Assembly: GCA_030044035.1 (NCBI GenBank)
Contig: JASHWN010000263.1
Coordinates: 1 to 11,571 of the forward strand
DNA length: 11,571 nt
Direction: 5' to 3'
DNA from: Xanthobacteraceae bacterium
Lineage (GTDB): Bacteria > Pseudomonadota > Alphaproteobacteria > Rhizobiales > Xanthobacteraceae
Every line of letters begins with the position of its first letter. The stretch's first letter is position 1. The translations under genes were made by a program, and so were the position numbers. This document shows positions 7,691 through 11,571 of the stretch, one piece after another. The notes under the pieces were generated by a model that was not told where the DNA came from, made no database searches, and saw only the letters and a program-made list of their open reading frames with translations.

Positions 7691-8491
7691 ATGCGTGAGG
7701 ACGAGGACCAGTTTCGCCAATACATGCCGGTGTTGCGCCGGCTCATCATCCTGGTGGCGGTGATCACCGCTATTCCGGTCGCGATGTGGACCATCACGGC
7801 CATGGTGCGAACCTATGTGGGGCCGCCGAAATTGCCGACGTTCCGGCCAATGGCGGCCGCACCCGCTACGGTCGGTCCAAACGAAGCCGCTGCAGCCCCG
7901 GTCGCCGACGCAGCCGGCAAAGGCGAGCGCCAGCCGGTGGCCGAGGCCAAAGCAACGACGAGCGACACCGGTATTACTGGCGGCGCTGTGACAGCCGACA
8001 AGGCGCCACCCGATGGCAATGCCATGGCGGCGCCTGCTGGTGCAGCGGCACCGCCTGCCGGGTCTAGCACCCTGCAAACCGCGAGCCTCGCCGCCAACGC
8101 GCCGGCAAACGCGGCGCCGAATCCCGGAAACGGCGTGGCGCAGTTTGCTCCTGAGGATCAACAACCGCCGGCACGCAACTGGCCATCCCCGCCGGCCGCG
8201 AACTGGCCGAGCCCGCCGGCCGCGCAGCAGCCCGTCGCGGCAGCGGCACCGGATGCCAAGCCGCTCGGCGGCAACGTGCCGCTGCCGCGCAAACGGCCGC
8301 AAACCTTTGCGATCGCGCAGGCGCACGGCATCCCGCTGCCGCGTCCACGCCCTGACGCGGCCGGTCCGGCCGCCGCAGGCCAAGAGCAACAGCCCACGCC
8401 GGCCGACTGGCTCCGCAACCTGTTCGGCCAGCAGAGCAGCCAGCCGGCGGCAGCGCCTGAGCCCGACGGGTACCAGGCGGAGCCGCACTGA
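7691..8491 (+). CDS. Hypothetical single-helix membrane protein, Ala/Pro-rich
   Basis: I do not recognise a family for this 266-residue protein. A charged N-terminus (MREDEDQFRQ) precedes one membrane helix at about residues 17-40 (RLIILVAVITAIPVAMWTI). The rest is low-complexity Ala/Pro/Gly/Gln sequence with no visible enzyme motif. By the positive-inside rule, with Arg16-Arg17 before the helix, the tail is probably periplasmic. Two Pro-Arg motifs, VPLPRKRP (196-203) and IPLPRPRP (214-221), recur in extracytoplasmic proteins of this order as far as I recall and may bind the wall or a partner. NWPSPPAA is repeated twice at 163-178. A possible amphipathic segment, ADWLRNLFG, lies at 238-246. 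GAGG lies ten bases before the ATG. It follows hemB closely and converges on ilvA with 32 bases between the stops. A role linked to haem synthesis is only a guess. Confidence 0.75.
   Translation: MREDEDQFRQYMPVLRRLIILVAVITAIPVAMWTITAMVRTYVGPPKLPTFRPMAAAPATVGPNEAAAAPVADAAGKGERQPVAEAKATTSDTGITGGAVTADKAPPDGNAMAAPAGAAAPPAGSSTLQTASLAANAPANAAPNPGNGVAQFAPEDQQPPARNWPSPPAANWPSPPAAQQPVAAAAPDAKPLGGNVPLPRKRPQTFAIAQAHGIPLPRPRPDAAGPAAAGQEQQPTPADWLRNLFGQQSSQPAAAPEPDGYQAEPH
8177..8224 (+). repeat. 24-base direct repeat inside the Pro-rich protein gene
   Basis: Two adjacent copies (8177-8200 and 8201-8224) differ only within the fifth and sixth bases of the SP codons and encode NWPSPPAA twice. It is a recent in-frame duplication by its near identity. 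Confidence 0.85.
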
Positions 8492-8523
8492 GCGGCGCGT
8501 CCGCAAGCTAGCGGCGGCTCTGC

Positions 8524-9747
8524 CTATTGCAGCGCCGCCCCGCTCGCCAGCCGCATCGGCCGGTAGCCATCTTCAGCCAACGCCCGGAAAATCTGTTCGG
8601 CGTGGGCGCCATCGCGCGTCTCCATGGTGACGTCGAGCTTGGCGCCCTTGGCCGGCACGTCGAGAAACAGCCGGTGATGCTCGACGGCCAAAATGTTGGC
8701 GCCGAGTTCGCCGAGGCGGCTCGCGATCTGGCCGAGCACGCCCGGCCGGTCTGGAATGGTCAGGCGAAACGACACGATGCGGTCGGCGCGCTCCAATTCG
8801 CGCACCATCACCGAAGCGAGCATGCGCGGATCGATGTTGCCGCCGCACAGAATGAGTCCGACCTTGCGGCCATGGAAGCGCTGCGGCTCGGCCAGCATGG
8901 CGGCGAGCCCGGCCGCGCCTGCGCCTTCGGCAATCGTCTTCTGCAGCGTGAGAAAGGCGTTGACCGCGCGCTCGATCAGCGCCTCGTCGACCAAAATGAT
9001 GTCGCCGACCAGCTGGCGCACGATCGGCAGCGTGAGCTTGCCGGCATTACCGACGGCGATGCCTTCCGCCAGCGTCGCTCCACCACTCGGTTTTTCCTCG
9101 CCCGGGTGCAGCGCGTTCCACATCGACGGATAAAGCAAAGATTCGACGCCGATGATGTCGATCGCCGGTTTCTTTGCTCGCGCCGCAATAGCATTACCGG
9201 CAATCAGTCCGCCGCCGCCGATCGGCACGATAATAACGTCGAGGTCCGGCACGTCCTCCAGCATTTCCAGCGCAACGGTGCCCTGGCCGGCGATCACGTG
9301 CGGATCGTCGTAGGGGTGCACCCAGACCAGATGGTCGGCAGCCGCGATCGTCTCGGCGCGCGCCTGCGCCTCAGCCAGCGTTTCGCCGTGCAGCACCACG
9401 GTGGCGCCGTGCGCCTCGGTCGACTGCACCTTCACGAACGGCGTGGTCACAGGCATGACGATGGTCGCCGGAATCTGCAGACGGTGGGCGTGGTAGGCGA
9501 CCGCCTGGGCGTGATTGCCGGCCGACATGGCAATGACGCCGCGCCGGCGCTCGGCGGCGGACAGCGCCGCCAGCTTGACGGCCGCACCGCGCTCCTTGAA
9601 CGAATTGGTGACCTGCAGATTTTCGTATTTGACGAAAACCTCGGCGCCGGTGAGCGCGGACAGCGGCGGTGCCGGCAGCATCGGCGTGCGCAGCACGTGG
9701 CCGGCGATCGTGCGCCTTGCGGCCTCGATATCGGCAAGCGTCACCAT
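8524..9747 (-). CDS. ilvA: Threonine ammonia-lyase (threonine dehydratase) with C-terminal ACT domain
   Basis: A PLP enzyme that deaminates L-threonine to 2-oxobutanoate, the entry step to isoleucine. The protein has 407 residues. The Schiff-base lysine is Lys51 in NSFKERGA. SAGNHAQ (75-81) holds the substrate loop, GGGGLIAG (177-184) binds the PLP phosphate, and CGGN (301-304) ends the catalytic domain. Residues about 326-400 (FRLTIPDRPGVLGQIASRLG and on) form one ACT domain, expected to sense an amino-acid effector. One ACT domain puts it in the medium-length group, between ACT-less TdcB and the longer two-domain E. coli IlvA. A purely catabolic role is possible, as no isoleucine genes are nearby. 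The ATG at 9747 gives the family-typical N-terminus but has only a weak AGG nine bases upstream. It diverges from bpt across 193 bases. Confidence 0.93.
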   Translation of the reverse strand: MVTLADIEAARRTIAGHVLRTPMLPAPPLSALTGAEVFVKYENLQVTNSFKERGAAVKLAALSAAERRRGVIAMSAGNHAQAVAYHAHRLQIPATIVMPVTTPFVKVQSTEAHGATVVLHGETLAEAQARAETIAAADHLVWVHPYDDPHVIAGQGTVALEMLEDVPDLDVIIVPIGGGGLIAGNAIAARAKKPAIDIIGVESLLYPSMWNALHPGEEKPSGGATLAEGIAVGNAGKLTLPIVRQLVGDIILVDEALIERAVNAFLTLQKTIAEGAGAAGLAAMLAEPQRFHGRKVGLILCGGNIDPRMLASVMVRELERADRIVSFRLTIPDRPGVLGQIASRLGELGANILAVEHHRLFLDVPAKGAKLDVTMETRDGAHAEQIFRALAEDGYRPMRLASGAALQ

Positions 9748-9791
9748 GGCAGGGGCCTAATTCGTTAATGCGGTGCTTTTAGCGACCGAGC

Positions 9792-9802
9792 GCAAATTTT
9801 GC
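9792..9802. repeat. Short inverted repeat between ilvA and bpt
   Basis: GCAAA-T-TTTGC is a perfect 5-1-5 palindrome 45 bases upstream of the ilvA start. It could be an operator half-pair or chance; no regulator is indicated. Confidence 0.3.
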
Positions 9803-9846
9803 ACCAGCGGCGAGGTCGGCTCGCGGGCTGGGCCTTGATTTCACCT

Positions 9847-9875
9847 TTGACGGCGCGCGGCCGGCGCGCGATGTT
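9847..9875 (+). promoter_or_regulatory. Candidate bpt promoter with palindromic spacer
   Basis: TTGACG (9847-9852) and GATGTT (9870-9875) are 17 bases apart. The spacer itself is a perfect inverted repeat: GCGCGC at 9853-9858 and 9864-9869 around a five-base centre. Transcription would start near 9882, giving a leader of about 60 bases before the GTG start. The -10 element is imperfect. Confidence 0.4.
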
Positions 9876-9880
9876 AGCAG

Positions 9881-9901
9881 CGCCGGAGAGCGAGTCCGGC
9901 G
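9881..9901 (+). other. Hairpin in the bpt leader
   Basis: CGCCGGA (9881-9887) and TCCGGCG (9895-9901) form a perfect seven-pair stem with a seven-base loop. It would sit at the very 5' end of the bpt mRNA if the proposed promoter is right, where such hairpins can protect mRNA. No T-run follows, so it is not a terminator. Confidence 0.5.
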
Positions 9902-9940
9902 GGCAAACCGAAGCCGATCCGAACGCTAACAAACGCCGCC

Positions 9941-10654
9941 GTGACCCAGCACTCCCGCGATACCCCGCAATTCTATCTGACCGCGCCGTCGCCCTGCCCG
10001 TACCTGGCCGGCCGGGAAGAGCGGAAGGTTTTTACCCATCTGGTCGGCGAGCGCGCGCCGGAACTGAACAATATTCTCACTCATGGCGGTTTCCGCCGCA
10101 GCCAGTCGATCGCCTACCGGCCGGCCTGCGAAGGCTGCCGCTCCTGCGTCTCGGTGCGGGTTCTGGCCGGCGAATTCCGCCCGACCCGCAGCATGCGACG
10201 CATCGTCAAGCGCAACGCCGACGTCGACAGCGAGATGCGGCGCGCCGTGCCGACTTCCGAGCAATATGCGATCTTCCGCGGCTATCTCGATTCGCGGCAC
10301 CGCGACGGCGGCATGGCCGACATGACGGTGCTCGATTACGCCATGATGGTCGAGGACAGCCACGTCGAGACGCGCATCGTCGAATATCGCCACGCCGGCA
10401 ATATGGTCGCGGTGGCGCTCACCGACGTGCTCGGCGACGGGCTGTCGATGGTCTATTCGTTCTTCGAGCCGGACGAGGCGCCGCGTTCGCTCGGCACCTT
10501 CATGGTGATCGACCACATCGCACGCGCCCGGCGCATGAACCTCACTTACGTCTACCTCGGCTATTGGGTGCGCGGCTCCGGCAAGATGGACTACAAGAGC
10601 CGCTTCCTGCCGCAGGAACGGCTAATGCCTGACGGCTGGGCCAGGGTGGATTGA
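9941..10654 (+). CDS. bpt: Aspartate/glutamate leucyltransferase (bacterial N-end-rule aminoacyl-transferase)
   Basis: The enzyme transfers leucine from Leu-tRNA to proteins with N-terminal Asp or Glu, marking them for ClpS/ClpAP degradation in the cytosol. The protein has 237 residues, close to the family norm. The N-terminal ATE domain starts [20 protein letters not shown] with Cys19, followed by [11 protein letters not shown] with Cys63, Cys66 and Cys69. The C-terminal GNAT-like domain includes [10 protein letters not shown] and the conserved [18 protein letters not shown] near the end. The start is GTG; no good Shine-Dalgarno is visible, but the match to the family N-terminus fixes it. 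It is often annotated as arginyltransferase (ate). The bacterial short form is better called Bpt, although specificity cannot be read from sequence. It diverges from ilvA and has a roughly 60-base leader with a hairpin. Confidence 0.93.
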   Translation: MTQHSRDTPQFYLTAPSPCPYLAGREERKVFTHLVGERAPELNNILTHGGFRRSQSIAYRPACEGCRSCVSVRVLAGEFRPTRSMRRIVKRNADVDSEMRRAVPTSEQYAIFRGYLDSRHRDGGMADMTVLDYAMMVEDSHVETRIVEYRHAGNMVAVALTDVLGDGLSMVYSFFEPDEAPRSLGTFMVIDHIARARRMNLTYVYLGYWVRGSGKMDYKSRFLPQERLMPDGWARVD

Positions 10655-10676
10655 TTTTGCGGTTTTTTGCGCGTTT

Positions 10677-10700
10677 ATGAATTCATTTCATTGCAATGAA
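10677..10700. promoter_or_regulatory. Paired palindromes, candidate operator
   Basis: A perfect ten-base palindrome ATGAATTCAT (10677-10686) directly abuts a perfect 14-base palindrome TTCATTGCAATGAA (10687-10700). Together they contain four ATGAA/TTCAT half-sites. The element begins 22 bases after the bpt stop and lies about 200 bases before the dehydrogenase gene, in locally AT-rich DNA. It looks like a binding site for a dimeric regulator; the regulator is unknown. Confidence 0.45.
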
Positions 10701-10745
10701 CCAAATACGCATGGAAAATACTCGTTAACACGCGCCGCTCGCGCC

Positions 10746-10776
10746 GCCAAAGCCACGTAAGCCGCGTGGCCTTGGC
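10746..10776. terminator. Strong hairpin downstream of bpt, possible terminator
   Basis: GCCAA (10746-10750) pairs with TTGGC (10772-10776), and GCCACG (10752-10757) with CGTGGC (10765-10770), giving 11 pairs with one A-C mismatch and a seven-base loop. It lies 91 bases after the bpt stop. No T-run follows, so it may be a weak terminator, a processing site or a transcribed leader element of the next gene. Confidence 0.4.
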
Positions 10777-10837
10777 TCGGCACAACAGTGCTTCCCAGCA
10801 AACAATCAGGATGATAAGCGCACAGCGGGATAACTTT

Positions 10838-10860
10838 ATAGAATGATTCTATCTAGATAG
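10838..10860. promoter_or_regulatory. Overlapping palindromes upstream of the dehydrogenase, candidate operator
   Basis: ATAGAAT-G-ATTCTAT (10838-10852) is a perfect 7-1-7 inverted repeat. It overlaps a second perfect palindrome, CTATCTAGATAG (10849-10860). The pair ends 37 bases before the dehydrogenase ATG, the usual place for a repressor or activator site. No good -35/-10 pair was found; TATAGA at 10837-10842 is the best -10 candidate and would be covered by a bound protein. Confidence 0.5.
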
Positions 10861-10897
10861 CGATATCCGTTGATCTTCTTTGGAACGGAGTAAGCAA

Positions 10898-11571
10898 ATG
10901 AATTTCCAAGCCCTGTTCGCCCAACGCGCAAATATCGGCAAGCCGGTGCGTGTCGGGCTGATCGGCGCCGGAAAATTCGGCTCGATGTTTCTGGCGCAGG
11001 CGCCCTTCATCGCCGGATTGGAACTCGCGGTGATAGCCGACCTCGATCCCGACCGCGCCAAGGCGGCGTGCCGCCATGCCGGCTGGGATCCATCGCGCAT
11101 CGCGGGCACCCGTTTCGCCGACCACGGGCGCGATGCCTGCTTGGATGAACGCGTCGATGTCGTCGTGGAGGCGACCGGCAATCCGGCCGCCGGCATTGCG
11201 CATGCGCTCGAAGCGATCGACGCGCGAAAGCACGTCGTTATGGTCAACGTCGAGGCGGATGCGCTCGCCGGCGCTTGGCTAGCGAACAAAGCACGAGCCA
11301 AAAACGTGATCTATTCGATGGCCTACGGCGATCAGCCGGCCCTGATCGCCGAAATGGTCGATTGGGCACGCGCCACCGGTTTTGCCGTCGTGGCCGCGGG
11401 CAAGGGCACCAAATATTTGCCGGCCTATCACACGGTCACGCCGGACCACGTGTGGCAGCATTACGGGCTCACCGCCGCAGAAGCACGGGCGGCCGGCATG
11501 AACTCGCAGATGTTCAACTCGTTTCTCGACGGCACCAAGTCGGCAATCGAGATGGCGGCTGTGGCCAACGC
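10898..11571 (+). CDS. NAD(P)-dependent dehydrogenase, homoserine-dehydrogenase-like (COG4091/SAF type), 3' end outside window
   Basis: The frame is open from the ATG at 10898 to the right edge (224 codons, no stop). Residues 17-28 (VRVGLIGAGKFG) are a Rossmann strand and GxGxxG loop, and AVIADLDPDRAK after the second strand carries the acidic residue expected for NAD binding. The downstream blocks GKGTKYLPAYH and MNSQMFNSFLDGTK match the family annotated as predicted homoserine dehydrogenase with a C-terminal SAF domain. That domain would lie beyond the window. Members usually sit in sugar, polyol or amino-acid catabolic operons, and few have a known substrate. ACGGAG seven bases upstream supports the start. 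The gene follows a palindrome-rich regulatory gap, so it is probably the first gene of a new regulated operon. True threonine-pathway homoserine dehydrogenase is less likely. Confidence 0.8.
   Translation, partial: MNFQALFAQRANIGKPVRVGLIGAGKFGSMFLAQAPFIAGLELAVIADLDPDRAKAACRHAGWDPSRIAGTRFADHGRDACLDERVDVVVEATGNPAAGIAHALEAIDARKHVVMVNVEADALAGAWLANKARAKNVIYSMAYGDQPALIAEMVDWARATGFAVVAAGKGTKYLPAYHTVTPDHVWQHYGLTAAEARAAGMNSQMFNSFLDGTKSAIEMAAVAN

Noticed and set aside
8527..9768. Long plus-strand open frame (413 codons) opposite ilvA
   Set aside because: It is the mirror of a well-supported PLP enzyme gene. The translation is Arg/His-rich low-complexity sequence typical of antisense frames in GC-rich DNA.
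10655..10676. T-rich run just after the bpt stop as an intrinsic terminator
   Set aside because: No stable stem precedes the T-run.

Overview
The window looks like chromosomal DNA of an alphaproteobacterium, most likely Hyphomicrobiales (a Bradyrhizobium, Rhodopseudomonas or Pseudolabrys-like relative). Codon use is GC-rich. The HemB has the aspartate (magnesium) type metal site, the N-terminus of the leucyl/arginyl-transferase (Bpt) is typical of that order, and hemB, a DUF6163-like membrane gene, ilvA and bpt lie together, as I recall from that order. No tRNA, rRNA, CRISPR array, insertion sequence or phage gene was recognised.

Left part (1-5716), a probable catabolic cluster. Two minus-strand genes, an MFS carrier of the oxalate/formate-antiporter type followed 20 bases later by a creatinase/Xaa-Pro-peptidase-type M24 enzyme (cut by the left edge), diverge from two plus-strand genes, a Rieske non-heme-iron oxygenase alpha subunit and a molybdopterin-binding large subunit of the xanthine dehydrogenase/CoxL family. 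Neither oxidoreductase has its usual electron-transfer partners in the window: there is no Rieske reductase or ferredoxin and no CoxS or CoxM. The set suggests uptake followed by oxidation and C-N hydrolysis of an aromatic or N-heterocyclic compound. The substrate cannot be read from the sequence.

Middle (5696-5763). The convergent junction between the CoxL-like gene and the next minus-strand gene is filled by an unusual hairpin. Each arm is built from degenerate heptamer repeats (TGATTAC-like), and the left arm includes the last codons and stop of the CoxL-like gene.

Right part (5764-10654), housekeeping. A four-helix membrane protein (DUF6163-like, minus strand) and hemB (plus strand) are divergent, with back-to-back candidate promoters. 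hemB is followed 39 bases later by a single-helix, Ala/Pro-rich protein of unknown role. It converges on ilvA (threonine ammonia-lyase with an ACT domain), which diverges from bpt (an N-end-rule aminoacyl-transferase starting with GTG).

Right edge (10655-11571). A 243-base AT-richer gap holds several perfect palindromes and one strong hairpin. It leads into a Rossmann-fold dehydrogenase of the homoserine-dehydrogenase-like/SAF family (COG4091 type), cut by the right edge. The gap looks like an operator region, so this gene probably begins another regulated catabolic operon.
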